A stretch of 37,976 nucleotides of DNA. Source: Dinochytrium kinnereticum (lineage: Eukaryota; Chytridiomycota; Chytridiomycetes; Chytridiales; Chytridiaceae). The stretch covers positions 268-38,243 of the forward strand of contig JADGJT010000227.1 in the NCBI GenBank assembly GCA_027604005.1, in the 5' to 3' direction. The notes under the pieces were generated by a model. The model was given only the letters and a program-made list of their open reading frames with translations, was not told where the DNA came from and searched no databases. Shown one piece after another: positions 1-12,134 of the stretch. Both the position numbers and the translations under genes were made by a program. How positions within the stretch are numbered: the first letter of the stretch is position 1; the number at the start of each line of letters is the position of its first letter.

Positions 1-1359
1 CCCCTCCTCCTCCTCCCTACCCCCCCTCAAAAAATCCCCCTGAGCAAGCACAACCCCCCTGACATTCAAAAAATGCCAAAACAAGAATGCAAACCGATCC
101 AACCCCCTCAACCACTTCTCAAACCTCATCTCCCGAGCCTCAACCCCATAAACCCACTCATGCACACCCTCCCTCCGAAACGTCTCAACCTCCTCCCCAA
201 CTTCATCAAAGCTCACCCGCGTCCGAGGGCTGAGCGCAATCTGAGAATTGTACGCAAGGTAGAAGGGTGTGTCAAAGATCAGAGTGTGGGGGGGGGAGGT
301 TGGGATCTGGATCGGGTGGAGGCTGAAGGCGTTGGAGACGAGCGTGCGGGGGGTGTTGGTGCGGAGGACGAGGATCGTTAAAGAGATCATTCGTCGGATC
401 ATGTACCGTGCAAAGGCGCGGGATTGGATCTTGATGCGGATCCATTCCATGCCGTGGTGGAGCTCGGGTTCGCTGCACTGTTGGTTCGGGAAGGAGGAGG
501 GAGACGTGTGTGTTAGGGTATTTCGGCTTCTTATTGGGGCAGGGGGGAAAGGAGGGGTTCGTTGTCGTAAATTCTTCGAAACGAAACAATCAAATCGTCG
601 TCCTTTTTTTTTTTTGTCGTTGTTGTTGTTATTGTTGTTTTTCGTCCCGCCTTTCCAAAAAATCGGCCACACCCACCCACATAAATCAAGGTAAAAACAA
701 ACAAACAAAACAAAAAACAAAGAACCAAAGAATCCCTCAACAAACCTCCACATTCAAAATCCGAATAAAGCACCTCGAATCATCATACCGAGCCCCAGGA
801 ATGAAATTATGAAAGTTATGCGTCCCCCTAAACATCCCCAAAATCCACTTAACCCTCTTCATCCCCTCCTCCCCAATCCGATAATCCCTCTTCACCCTCA
901 TCTCCTCCTCAGTCGGAACAGGCACATCAATCGGATCATGGTACACAGGAACAGGGTTCTCCTCATCCTCTTCCTCCCCATCACAGGGGTCTCGGCGTCT
1001 GTAGGTCCCGATCCCAAACCGAGGGTCCGTGAACGGGGATGAAGATGTCGTGAGGCCGTGGGGTGGTCGGAGTCGTGATGGGTGGGAGGGGTCGGTCAAG
1101 TCCGTGTCATCGGTGGCGTCGATGAGGAGGGTGGTGGTGGCTTCGTCCCGGGAGGTTCGGGCGGGGGCGGAGCGGGAGCGCATGCCGTATTGGGAGCGGC
1201 GTTTGTGGTGGGGGGTTGTGGTCGAGGGGGGGGGGCGGCTGTTGGGGGGGGAGGTGGAGAAGAAGAGGTTGGAGGTACTGATGCCCGTGGTTGTGGCATC
1301 GTTGTGGTGGGTTGGTGGAGAACGGGAGAGCGCTCCGGTGGAGTCCTGGCGGTTACCAC
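1..1359 (-). CDS. PUS1: Pus1-type tRNA pseudouridine synthase, C-terminal part (partial)
   Basis: Pseudouridine synthases of the TruA/Pus1 family convert uridine to pseudouridine in tRNA and some other RNAs. Two exons are visible, 746-1359 and 1-477, joined by a GT-AG intron (478-745). The exons encode GTHNFHNF, then a segment matching the Pus1 C-terminal half (GMEWIRIKIQSRAF, RYMIRRM, and DTPFYLAYNSQ near the end). The frame is still open at base 1, so the C-terminus lies outside the window. The first 150 or so residues of the 746-1359 exon are a Ser/Thr/Pro-rich and then acidic linker. An acceptor at 1360 implies an upstream exon, or translation starts at the ATG at 1183. The N-terminal half that should carry the catalytic aspartate (RTDKG region) is not found before the next gene ends at 1843. 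The family call rests on the C-terminal half only. Confidence 0.75.
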
Positions 1360-1842
1360 CTGTGTTTTAGAAAAAAAATTCGAGTAGCGTTAACATTAGT
1401 TATTTGTCTATAAAGACGCAACAAAAACAAAAAACAAAGAGGCTCCAAAAAAAAAATAATAACACAAGCAAGCCAAATAATATCCCCAGAAAACATAAAA
1501 TAAATAAAACAGAGACGCAACCTCAGCCCTAAAAGGAAAAAAAAAGGAGACTCCAAACCCAGAATGCGCGCTTTTACAAAAAACCCCTAGTAATCCTTTC
1601 ATATTCAAAACGTTATCACGGCTGGGAGATTGCAGGCGGCAGGGCTATTTTGTGCTCAAGATTGACAGAGGCAAGGGGCAATAGCGAAATGAATGTGATG
1701 ATGCTACTCTTTTCCTTTCTGTTCAAATAGATTTGTGAAAGGTAACCTACTTTTTCAGCATTTTAGGTGAAAAAATAAGCATTGAGAGACTCGTGGCGGA
1801 GGCTTGCTGGGCTCATTTAAGTCTTAGAAATAAATGAAATTT
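1360..1842. other. Gap between Pus1-like exon and LIM-binding gene; no gene seen
   Basis: AT-rich with many T and A runs on either strand. Several short open stretches occur, for example one starting at an ATG near 1602 on the minus strand, but none resembles a protein family. It should hold the 5' exon or exons and promoter of the Pus1-like gene as well as the 3' end of the LIM-binding gene. I cannot place either signal with confidence. It is too short to hold the missing Pus1 catalytic half. Confidence 0.5.
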
Positions 1843-4800
1843 CTACACGTCCGCTGCGGCGGCGGTTTCGAGAAGGGTTGCTAGGGGAAAAGAGCAAGTA
1901 TTAGTATCGAATAAACAGAGAAAACAAAACAATCAACTCGACCCAAATAAAACACTAACCATTTCCAATAAGATTAGGGCCTTTTCGAAAGTGAAAGAGA
2001 GTTAGTTAAAGAGAGAAGGTGAGCTCATACGAAAGTAGTAAGAAAGAAACACAGAACCCAAAACAATAACAAAACAAACACGGAGAATGGTAAAAGCAAT
2101 AACATAAGCTACCTGGCCCAGGCAATCCCCCCTTATTCTGTTTGGCCCTCGACTTCCGGCTCGTTTTCGCAGCCGGTTTAGCCATCGCCGCCGTCGTAGT
2201 AGGGAGTGGCACAAGCGGTGGTGTTCCATTCTCTGCACCAGTAGAAAAGCAGGCCCCATTCCCATCCAGTCCTCCCGCAAAATTCGTCGTGGGCACCACG
2301 GCAATTCGTTTTTTACGATTTCGAGGGGCTGCGGTGCCTGACCACGGACGACGACATAAGAGAAGGAAAACAATTTTGGGGAACAATAATTTAAGAGGAT
2401 TAAGTGATAGATAATTAAAAAAATAAGTAGATCATCATATGAAGGAACAGAAAAAAAAAAAACTCACCAGGCGCCGCCCTTTTCTTACCCCCACTCGTCC
2501 CATTCCCATTCCCCGTCGCCTTCCCCATCCCTTCCCCAGTCTCCCCAACCTTCCGACACTCCGCCAGCATCGCCGCCGGACCCGAATTAGCAATCGGCGT
2601 TGACGCAGTCAACAGATTCGCATAAAAGAAAGTCTCCTGTGGTGGCCGCAATGGCTGTGATTGAGAGGAAGGATGTGGTAGTGGGTCGAGTTTCTCAGGT
2701 GGAAGCTTGTAATCCAGAAAATCGGGGTCTGTTTTGACGGGGTTGGTGGCTGTTGTCGAGGGTTGGTTGGGTTGCTGGGTGGATGTCGTTTTTGTGGTTT
2801 TGTGGTTGTGTGCTGTAAATTCATCGAGGGCGGTCCGGTATTCGCGAACGACCTCTATTTTTTGCAACGAAGAAGAAGAGTGAGTTTCTTTCCAACTCTC
2901 TTTATGGAAGGTAAAGGGAGAGAGCGAACCTAAAGGTCCTTTTTGAGTTTCGAGACTTCTTCCAATCAAGTCTTGCATTAACCCGACCATCTCAGTTATC
3001 TAGCAGAAACAATATTAGCAAGGCCACCCGAATCAACCACCAACGTCCATCCCAAACCAACCTCAAAACACCTCATCGTTCTAACAGGCACACCAAAATG
3101 ATTCACAACCGACTCCCCCAAAATAGTTCCAGAAATACCCTCCCGAAACGCCTCCAAACATTTCTCATCCACCATTGAATCGACCGCCCCACCAAATCCG
3201 TAAAGATCATTCAGTCTGTTTTGCAAGGTATGCACAAATGACTGCTTGAACACGGTGGCGAGCGTGGATGATTTTTGGAAGTAAAGAGCGATAGGGTCGC
3301 GGGGGAGGAGTTCGGTGTAAGATCTGGAGATGAATTCAAAGAGGTCGAGTTTGAGAGTGTCATTGAATTTGAGGGTAAGGGTGCCCTCACTGATAACCTA
3401 TGTTTTGCGTTTTTTGTTTGTTACGGGGAACGGGGAGCGAGGGGAAGGAGGGTTAGGGAGGCTAAGACTTTTAACACGCAACCTTTGAACCATTTGAGAA
3501 GTGATAAATCAATGTGACTCTGTCGCCTTCCATCACGTTTCCGGGAAAATGGCGTGCAAGGCGGATGTTGTTAAGACATATCTCCATTCTTGTGATCCCG
3601 CAGTCATATAAGATCAAAAAGTGGCGAGGGAGGATGGATCGAGGAAGGTCTATAATTAAAAGAAATGCGAAAAATCGAATTAGAAAGTTTGTGGGGCGAA
3701 GGATCCGGAATGACAAGAAAAGAAACGAGAAATTGTTCGTTTCTTCGGGGCAGGGCCGGGTTAACTCTTCGAGAAGGGCAGATAGTTACCAAATCGTTTC
3801 TGCTCTTTAGCTGCAGAAAAGAGCTTGAAAGCCATAAATCCCTCTGGCGAGAAGAATTCCGTGGCAAATTTGGCCCAATAGTCAATATCGGAGTATAACT
3901 GGAAAGAAAACAAACAAAAGGGGGAGATTATTAGATTCGGTAGATATTTGGCAGGCGTTTAGCAAAACCAGGAGTGGAATTTACCTCGGCAGTCGGCGAC
4001 ATGTGTTCCAACATGGAGTGGAGTCTTGAAATAGAGTCAAAGTACCTGAATTTAAATGTATATATATAAAAAATGAAAGAAGGAAAAAAGGGCGAATTAT
4101 TAAAAGTGCTATAAAGAAAAATAGAAAGAGCAACGTGAAAAGAGTTTGTTGTAAGCGTGAGATGTATATTATTACCTTTCCTTCTCCTCTGGTCCAAGAG
4201 GCTTCCCGGCAAACTCGTCTTTTGGCGACCTCCCAGACAAACTCGAAGAACTCCTCCGACGGTGAAGAGCGGTCCCTGAAGAGGACGACGACACGGAAAC
4301 ATCCGCACCAGGCGCAATAGAATTACTTGTTAGGGCACTCGCACCCAGGTGCAGACCACTAGACTGCCTCTCAGCTGCAACGGCCAACAATTGTGCATGG
4401 CTCCCTACATCCATCTGGATTGGAGTCGGAGGACCAAATAGCCTCGACTGCTGCGAGATGGACTGATTGGATAGACTTTGCCTCTGATCCGGAAAAAAGG
4501 CATTTGAGATGACGCCCGCCTCGGCCATGGCTCCCGCCAGAGCAGGGGGAGTGGCATCGGGTTGAAACATTATGCCGAAAGACGAGGGGGATGACGCGGA
4601 ATGATGGTAAGCGGAGGGCTCGCTCGGGGCTGTTGCTGGGAGTGAGGGGGGAGATTGGCCGACTTTTGCTAGAATCTGACGTAGAAGTTTGACTTGCTTG
4701 CGTGTGCTTTCGACCACGACCGCGTCGCCGAGAAGGGCGGCTCTTCTGTGCTCCATGATACATCTTTGGAGATGAAGGTCAATCTGTGAGGCCTGCAGAT

Positions 4801-5176
4801 TTTGCTGCTGTTGCTGAATCTGTTGTTGCTGCTGCTGCTGCTGCTGGTTGTTGTGGTGGTGCTGCTGTTGCGGATGGTGGGTGAATTGAGTATGCGGCTG
4901 CACTGGTGCCTGAGGCAGCAGGAGGAGGCTCTGCTGCTGCTGCTGCTGCTGCTGGAGGAGGTGGTGGTGGTGGTGGAGGTGGTTGGGGGAGGTCTGCAGC
5001 TGGTGGTGGAAGAACATTGCAAGCGGGGCGGAGGGCAGCACCGTCGTCTTCGTTGCCGTCGTCGTCTTCGTCGTCGTCGTCGTCGTCGCAGCGAGTTGTT
5101 TTGGCTGAGAAAATAATTGTCGCTTTTTGACAATCCAAGGTTCAGCTGCGGACAACGACGGCGTCAAGGTGGACAT
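1843..5176 (-). CDS. LIM-domain-binding (LDB/PtaB/Mfg1-type) transcriptional co-regulator
   Basis: LIM-binding proteins act in the nucleus as adaptors; fungal members (PtaB, Mfg1/Adn1) work with LisH and other factors in adhesion and filamentation. Ten exons keep frame to give 804 residues: 4176-5176, 3985-4045, 3790-3898, 3483-3649, 3062-3397, 2930-2999, 2468-2854, 2113-2337, 1960-1980, 1843-1880. Residues 1-333 are low complexity (Thr, His, Gln, Asn, Ser). The LIM-binding domain spans roughly residues 334-600, with DIDYWAKFATEFFSPEGFM, a DCGITRMEI segment, GTLTLKF and HFGVPVRTMRCFEITEMV. Fungal relatives show the same order (D-YW--F---F-P, EG-L, YG-P---MR-LEI). The C-terminus is Lys/Ser-rich (RNRKKR, KTSRKSRAKQ), which may act as a nuclear signal. 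The ATG at 5176 precedes a long open first exon. One exon is only 21 nt. Domain call firm; exact ortholog uncertain. Confidence 0.85.
4797..5110. repeat. CAG/CTG and GTC/GAC trinucleotide-rich coding tract
   Basis: Clusters of CTG/TTG triplets (about 4802-4880 and 4930-4955) and GTC/TCG triplets (about 5040-5095) lie in the first exon of the LIM-binding gene. On the minus strand they encode polyglutamine, polyhistidine and a Thr/Lys-rich stretch. CAA and CAC interruptions break up the longest pure runs. Such tracts are common in fungal transcriptional regulators and are prone to length change. Confidence 0.85.
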
Positions 5177-5503
5177 CGCTGGCGACAGCAGGCTGCTGGC
5201 GGTGCATGCGACGGCATCCCCCTCCTCCCACTGCCGCTACTGCTGGTGCTGCTGCTGCTTCCTGATGAGTCCCTTCAGACGGATGGAGATTTCCTTGCAG
5301 ATGGTTGATGCATGCGCATTTGCATCTCCTGGAGCATGCACAGAGTCCTCTATCCCCACCCCCTCTCATTGGCAGGCCTTCCTCTGCCGCTGGTTCCGTT
5401 CCGCCTGCAGAGGACGCGTTGTTGATTGTCCGCCCCTCTGGCCGCCCCCGTCGCAGCCTGTGGGGCACGCAGCACCTGCAACTTGTCACCAAAGTCTGGA
5501 CCA
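5177..5503. promoter_or_regulatory. Shared intergenic region between two divergent genes
   Basis: This 327-bp interval separates the start codon of the LIM-binding gene (minus) from that of the OBI1-like gene (plus). It is GC-rich, contains further CTG/GCTG triplets (about 5235-5265), and has no clear TATA box. Open reading frames cross it on both strands but none begins with an ATG in frame with either gene and none matches a family. It presumably serves as a bidirectional promoter plus 5' UTRs. Confidence 0.4.
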
Positions 5504-6535
5504 ATGCAGCAGCAACAGCACCCCTCAACCCCCAAATCCAACCCGCCGCGGACGCTGCACGCCTCACCCCCTAGCTTCAAGGTCCATCTGACCCTCCCGC
5601 TCGCATGCGCAATATGTCTGGGCCGTGTCCGCTCCCCCGTCATCTGTCAGAACCGACACATCATGTAATATTCCTTTGCAGCATCCGTTTTGACCCTCGG
5701 CTGATCGAAACAAAAAAAAAAAAAAAAAAAAGGTGCGAGCCTTGCATTGACGAGTGGTTGAAGCGAAAAGCGGAATGCCCAACTTGCCGGGTTCCTATCA
5801 CTGTGGAGAAGCCTTGCTTGTCTCTGATCGGTGGGAGGGTGAGCGATGAAGGTGCGGGGGAAATGGGGAGTCCGACTTTGGCTTCAGCTGATAAAGGGGA
5901 TGATGCCAACCGTCTTGCTCTCTTGAGAACCCGGATGGATATCCTATTGAATCAATACGAGAAGGAGATACTGGATTTGAGAGTGGGTTTTGTATTGTTT
6001 TCTTTTATCAAGTGGTATCTCTCCTAACCCCCGCCGTTTTGTTTCTTTCCAGGGGAGAAAAGGCAGCGATCCTAAGCGTCAATCAATACCCCTAGTTGAA
6101 GACGACTCCAACCCCTTCATGGACTCCACCACCCCCTCATCTTTATTCAAACAAGAACGAGATCCCAATTCAAATTTCGTGCCATCCCCTAAACGAAAAC
6201 ATTCCGACTTAGCGACCCTCTCCACCGACCTCTACAACACCCTGGAAACTCACCGCGAAGCTGAAAAAGCAAAACGCATAAAGCTGGCCACTGAATCCGA
6301 AGCTTTCCGCAAGGAGAACGCAGCTCTTAAGGAAAATCTTTGTAGGCTGCAAGAAGAGAATCGGCTTCTACGGCATGCGACTCCTCCGTCGCAATTCTCG
6401 CCAACTAAAGCTGGATTTGCGGCGCTGAAGATGAGAATCAGGCAGTTGGAGCAAGAAAATGAGGCCCTGAATGCTGCGTTGAGGAAGAGTGATGAGTTCA
6501 TTGAGGAGTTGCAAAGGAGGGTGAGGGTTGAATAA
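5504..6535 (+). CDS. RING E3 ubiquitin ligase, OBI1/RNF219-like
   Basis: OBI1 (RNF219) is an E3 ligase that ubiquitinates the origin recognition complex and promotes origin firing. Three exons, 5504-5664, 5733-5982 and 6053-6535, give 297 residues. The RING is of C3HC4 type: CAIC at 35-38, then C48, H52, C55, C58, C69 and C72. It is followed by RVPITVEKPC and a GG, the arrangement seen in RNF219 (CRVPITPENPC--IIGG). Next comes a stretch like the RNF219 LELL-KEY-DEI region (LLRTRMDILLNQYEKEI). Residues from about 195 form a coiled coil ending in LQRRVRVE. The ATG at 5504 is the first in-frame ATG; the frame is open further upstream but only with non-ATG codons. The protein is far shorter than animal RNF219. 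Intron 1 ends in an unusual A-run. A polyadenylation hexamer follows at 6559. Confidence 0.85.
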
Positions 6536-6558
6536 CGTTTATATTTTCTATTTCCCTC

Positions 6559-6564
6559 AATAAA
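6559..6564 (+). terminator. AATAAA polyadenylation signal
   Basis: A canonical AATAAA lies 24 bp after the stop of the OBI1-like gene, within the 132-bp gap separating it from the 3' end of the convergent helicase gene. Signals for both genes must fit into this gap. Confidence 0.6.
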
Positions 6565-6667
6565 TGTAAATACTATGTTTTCAGACATCGATCTACTGCC
6601 ATTTTCTTAAGGTGCCACTTATGAACGTCTTATGTACAATATGTAAAATACCTATGCATCCTTTCTT

Positions 6668-9600
6668 TTAGTCAAATGACATGGCCTCAGCCTCCTCCAT
6701 AAAGCACTCCCATTCGCTCTTCCCCGTTGTAGTCGTCGTGTCAGTTACCATTGGAGCTGCAATGCCTGCTACAACTTTACATGGAACAGGCGTCATCATA
6801 GATTCTGCAGGAACCGGCACAACTCTAGGCTCGTCCAGAATACTGAACAACCCATCTAACCCCTCGTCTTCAAATAAATCTCCAGTATAGTCGTCCTGGC
6901 TGACATCATCTGTCTCTTTCGCCAAACGATGTGAGAAGGTACTGTCACCAAGTTCTTCTTTATCAAAGAACCTATTGTCGAGACCAGTCAAAGACTTTAG
7001 GCCCCGAAACGAAAATGGAGGCTTGTCTAAAGCATCCACCCCAATCCGTCTTCTTCTCATGCCTAATTTCACTTCTTCTTCAACCGCAATAAATGCCGGA
7101 GGGTTGAACGGTACAGCGGCTTCCGACATCTCATCTGCAATAATATCCGGCTCCATAAGGTCCATTCTTGCTTCTCCGTCGTCATCAGGGGAGAATAGGT
7201 CATCGTCGATTATGGGTATCGCTGGTGTTTCAATCCCAGTGTGGAGATAGAGCGGGGTGACTATATCTTTTGTATAGTCTGGTGTGGAGGGTAATGGTGC
7301 TCTGTTCTGAACGTTTTTCTTTGAGACGCAAAGAAACGCATCGCTCCTTGTATCTTAAATTAAGGTTACCTAACAGAAACCAAATAAAAAAACAACAACA
7401 ATAAAGCCCGCAACTCAATACTTGTCATATACATACCTGCATGCTTCTCAATAATTTTTCTCCAAGTCGAGTGTTTCGCCAAATTCTTCCGATTCCCAGC
7501 AATGATAAGGTGTCTTATCAACTAGTTAACTCCCTGAAAAGGAGATGACGGAAATAATCAGACAGAACTAACCTTCTTGCTCTCGTAATTGACACATTCA
7601 ATCTCCTTGCATCACTGATAAAAGACGCACCACTCGTTTTTACCGTACTCAATATAATGATCATTTTCTCGGCCCCCTGAAACGCATCGACAGTGCTGAC
7701 CTAATCAAATTAATGGAAAAGATAATACTTAAATAATAACAAAACCGAAAAGGCAAATACCTGAACCCCTTTTATCTGTAACCTCGCCGCCAGTAGTTGC
7801 GAAATAACTTCACTCTGCTTCCTATCTGTAAAAAACACGATAGCAATTAAAAGCTAATAATCACAATTGAAGAACCATTCCAAAAAACTAACAAAAAGTG
7901 ATTACACCAATATCCCCCACTCCCACGTCCCTCTCGAGCAAGCCGCCAACAACCCTCACTACAATCTCCGCCTCCTCCAAGTTAAACAATGACCCACCCC
8001 CGCCATCAAAACTCTCCTTCCCTTCCCCAACATCAATGAAAACAATCGGCGCCCCTCCTTCAACAACAGCCTCAAGTTCTTCCCCACTCGTCCCATTCCT
8101 AAGTTTCCTATCATAAAAAAGCTCATTTGCAAGGTTTCCAATTTTAGGGTGACAGCGGTATTGCGTTCGAAGGAGAGTTGGGGTGATGCCTAGTTGAGCG
8201 AGACGTTCAAAGAGGGTGCGGTCAAGGGAGAAGAGGGGATAGAGGGAGTCACTTGGCAGGGTTGGGGAGAGTTGCTTTGGGTCGCCTATGAGGAGGGCAA
8301 AGCGGGTTTTGAATTTTGTGATCGGGAGGAGGGAGAGGGGTTCCGTCATCTGTTAGAGATTGTTTTGTTGTTTTTACCAGTAGCGGGGGATAGAAAGTGT
8401 TAGAGAGATTTGTTTTTAAAGGAAAATGATAATACCTGACTACATTCGTCCAAGATGAGTATTGTTCCGGTGATGTTTTCAAGAATTTCGGAGGGTGTTG
8501 AAAGACAAGTGACACCTTTTCATTATGTTTTTTTGATTCAATTGTTGTCCATAGCTGCTGCACTCTCTTACCAATAACCAAAGCCGTTGACGCAAGATGC
8601 TTGTTTTCATTCGCTAAAGTTTCGTTAAGTCTCGATCGCTCTCAATATAAAGATATACATTTAAACCTGCGAAGCGCCTCCGCAATAGCTGAAGACAACA
8701 AACTTAGAACAAGATCAGAGTATCCTGAAAACGAATTTGAAAGGTCCCCAAACCTGCTCTCTCTCCCGGCTCTAATCCATTTTCATTCAACAGACTTTGA
8801 AGTTCTTTCATCTCTTTGGAAAAAAGAAAAAGGGAAGAGTTTGTTTCGAATGGCAAAAGCATCAGAAACTTACCGTCCGACTCATTCCGTTTTTGTTGCG
8901 CAGTATAGGGAAGAATTGGTTTCGCAATTTTCTTAACATTCCCAACTCTTACGAAATCTTCAAATCCCATTTTCAGGAGCCCCTTCAATCCAATTAAAAC
9001 TCTTAAAAATGAGGGGAAAGGGCTTACTAAAAGGATTCGATCAACAGCAACTGTAGAAGAAAACAAAGGATAATCGGTAAGATTTCTCCGCCAACTTGTT
9101 GGCTATGATTACCATTTGTGTTCGATGAAATAATAACTCTCAGTGGCTCATCATCGTCCTTATCCGGCATGCGAACCTTTGCTCTGCCGATAATAACAAC
9201 AATCACACAAACAAGAAAACTCTTTCCAGATCCAAAAACCTTTTAAAAAAATGCAAAAATCAGTCTGCATATATAATGCATACAAGACGAAAAGACAACA
9301 ACGAACCCCGTGCGCAAGCGTAATCGGGAACGACCCTCCATTAAAAGACCTCAAAAACTCCGTCACAATTCGACATTGATCTTCATTCAACTTAAATTCC
9401 TCGATGGCCTCCTTTGCCTCAGTCATCAAAATTTCACAGAAAGTCGAGTCTAAAGAATGCTGAAATTTACACGATAAGCCTTCCACTATGAACGGAACCA
9501 ATGGAGTTTCATCCAATAGCGTGTCTAATGTGAGTTCTTGGAGTACTTCACTCATTGTGTTCGTGATTTTAAGGGCGACAACGTTTGTTGAGCTTTTTGA

Positions 9601-11775
9601 GCAGAAATGCTCGGAAAGTATTGTCGCATCTTTCTTAAGGAATGGGCGAACCTTTCCAATTTTTAGCAAAGAAAACAAAGAAAACCAACGTTATGAACCA
9701 AGACCTACCTCTAACATCTTCGCACTCGACATCCCATAGAAAACACTTCTGCAAAAGAAATTATCCCGAAAGTGATGGCTTTTTGAGACGACCCAAAGAT
9801 CATCTATTTTTTCAAATCAGTAAGTTGTCCGTCAGCTATGACAGAGAAAAAAAACCTTTTAAAAAACTCGACTTTCGATCAGAGTCCGAGAATGAGAGGT
9901 AAATCCCACCATCCCCACTCCCAAAAGATTTTTGGCGGACCAGGGTCGCTTCGTATAATATAATTCCACGACGCCGAAGTTTGTTTTGGATGCTGGTTTT
10001 GGGGTTTGTGTCGTTATTTGTAATGGAGTAGATTTGGGAGGCGAGTGCATATATCTTCCATAGTATTAGAGTTAGAAATATCACGTAACAAGAATGCGAT
10101 ATCTCGAAACTACCTGGGCTTGCAAGCTTTCATAGATGGCGGCCACAAAAGCCGCTCTATAGTTATCAGCCGTTTTCTAGGGCACTCATTTTTAATCAAT
10201 CATCTTAGAAACACAGTCCCTACAAATCTTATCGGAATCTTTAACCGCCGAGTTTGACCATTTTTAATAACCTGCATTGGAGCTGAGCTTGACGGGAAAC
10301 TATTTTTTTAATTGAAGAAGTTAGGGCAAGCAATGATATAAAAAAGTTTTCACGTTAATCCTCGAGAGATGATACTTTCAAAGTCTAAGGGGGTGTCGTC
10401 GATGGTCATTTTTTTGAAGGGTTTAAACCTTTGCAGTACTGCACGTTTCGGGTTTGCTTCTGACGAGGAAGATGGGGGGTTCGAGGGGTCTGAGGTGCCA
10501 TCTATGAGCAAAGGAAATAATTGTTATTTGCTTAAAAAAAAAAAGGAAGCTATTTACCTTGATCGATATTATTATAGTTCATAGATTTAGTCTTTGGTAA
10601 AATAGACGGTGGTTTAAAACGTGGACGTTTTTCAGGATTTTGAGGTAGACGTTCTTCCTCTTCCTCTACTGCATCCATATTTTTTTCTAATAAGCCAACA
10701 GCCTGGAGATCATTATCTACGACGATCACATTCAGAACAAATCTATGAGAAGTGAACCGAAGCAGCATGACCATACCTTCTTTTCTCTTTTTTGTCATTC
10801 TAGGAATCGAGAACCCGCGAAAACGGTGAGAAGAGACTGATTTCGAAGATACAGCCTCATCTTCGAAAACTGAAGTTTGAACGTTGCCGTCTAGGGGCTC
10901 CATCCTTGGTTTTGGAGGCTTTTCAGCCTTAAGGACATCTTTCAAAGGAAATAAATTCAGGAAAAACTATCAATTATAAAGAAAAGATAAAGGTAAAATA
11001 CGGACCTTCTTTTTTCTTTGCGCTCATTTTTGGGACAGAAAATCCACGGAATCGTTGCGAGGATACTGGTTTTGAATGTCCAGTGTCTTCCTCAAACATA
11101 GAAGGTTGAGACTTACTTACTTTGGCGCTATCTGGGGAGCTTATGAGCAATTTTAGATACTCTGTGGGCCTACCACTGATGGAGAGCGAGGTGTCATTGG
11201 TTCTTGTAGAAGCTGAATATGTTCTATGACCAGACTGTTGAAAATCATCCCGACCCGTTGCCTCAATAGTCGCATTCGATTCTACTCTCTCCTTTACACC
11301 GTAAGTATGTAAAACACCTGAATGTAGCGATCATTACGAAAGCATCGACTGGCGCCTTTATCCGACTTTTAAGTCCTACACCTCGTCGAGAAGCATTCGG
11401 CAAAGTCGTCACCGGCGTTTTAACAGCAACCGTATTTTGGCATGAAGGAGCACTCAAAACACAGTAATGACGATCAAACTCAATGATGCCGTCAGGCTCT
11501 GGTCTGATCGTCTTGCTCATCATACCGTCAATTTTGTTGCCCTTCTCATCAAACAAGAGAATCTAAACATGTTCATTTAAACAGCCGAAAACGCAGTTGC
11601 CATTAAATACCTTGGGCGGCTTTTCGATAAACTTGACGATGCCATCTTGGAAGCTTTTGACCTTTTTGTTGCTATGGATGACGGTGAGATGCCACGCCAG
11701 ACCTGTGACTATCTCTTACCGATAGAGCTGGCTGGTGTAGAGAGCTGCCCAGATACATTCATCCCCTTCGGCCAT
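6668..11775 (-). CDS. ZGRF1-type SF1 helicase with N-terminal DUF2439 (Mte1/Dbl2) domain
   Basis: ZGRF1 family helicases act in recombination and crosslink repair; yeast Mte1 and fission yeast Dbl2 share the N-terminal DUF2439 domain and regulate D-loops. I assemble 24 exons in continuous frame, 1,255 residues, from ATG 11775 (exon 1, 19 nt) to stop 6668. Largest exons: 11006-11286, 9307-9651, 7893-8349, 6668-7353. DUF2439 spans residues 7-90 (KKVKSFQDGIV, LLFDEKGNKID). The helicase spans about 370-1030: Walker A FGSGKS near 630, SSNTNVAVDRILL, DECSQMTEP near 785, GDPKQLSPTLP, RTQYRCHP, VSTVDAFQGAEK near 960 and RLNVSITRARR. No GRF zinc finger was seen. A motif RFRGFS(V/I)P is repeated between the two domains. 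The acidic tail (1028-1255) depends on an acceptor at 7354; a different acceptor at about 7372 would end the protein at 7230. Exons of 23, 30 and 42 nt occur. Confidence 0.85.
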
Positions 11776-12134
11776 TCAACGGGATGGGGGCAACAGCCAG
11801 CTTCTGCGTTGGCGTTGTGGTTGCAGTCAAGGCTGGATGCTTCGGACTTAGCCTCGAATTGTCAAATATCGTGCAAGGACTGGTGTCGAAGGGGCGACTC
11901 AGAGTTGACAGCCTCACACGGCACGAGCACGAAAAGATCCTTTTATTGAACGAAAACACATCGCTTAATGCTGCAATGGCCTCTGCATGCTTTACTCGCT
12001 CGCGAGGCAAGGGGACAGTGTTGGGATCAGCGCGTCTCCAGAAACGGCAGTCTCGGACGCACCGTGGATTCCATTGTGACAGCAGATATCATAACCATAA
12101 CTCTCACATAGTAGTGGCTTACTCGATATCTCAG
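11776..12134. promoter_or_regulatory. Interval between divergent helicase and unrecognised genes
   Basis: 359 bp between the ATG at 11775 (minus) and the ATG at 12135 (plus). On the plus strand it is open without a stop, in the same frame as the ATG at 12135, back to an ATG at 11784. The plus-strand gene could therefore begin there with 117 extra residues. The translated stretch shows no recognisable domain. A minus-strand frame is also open for about 250 bp. I treat it as promoter and 5' UTR, with coding use undecided. Confidence 0.35.
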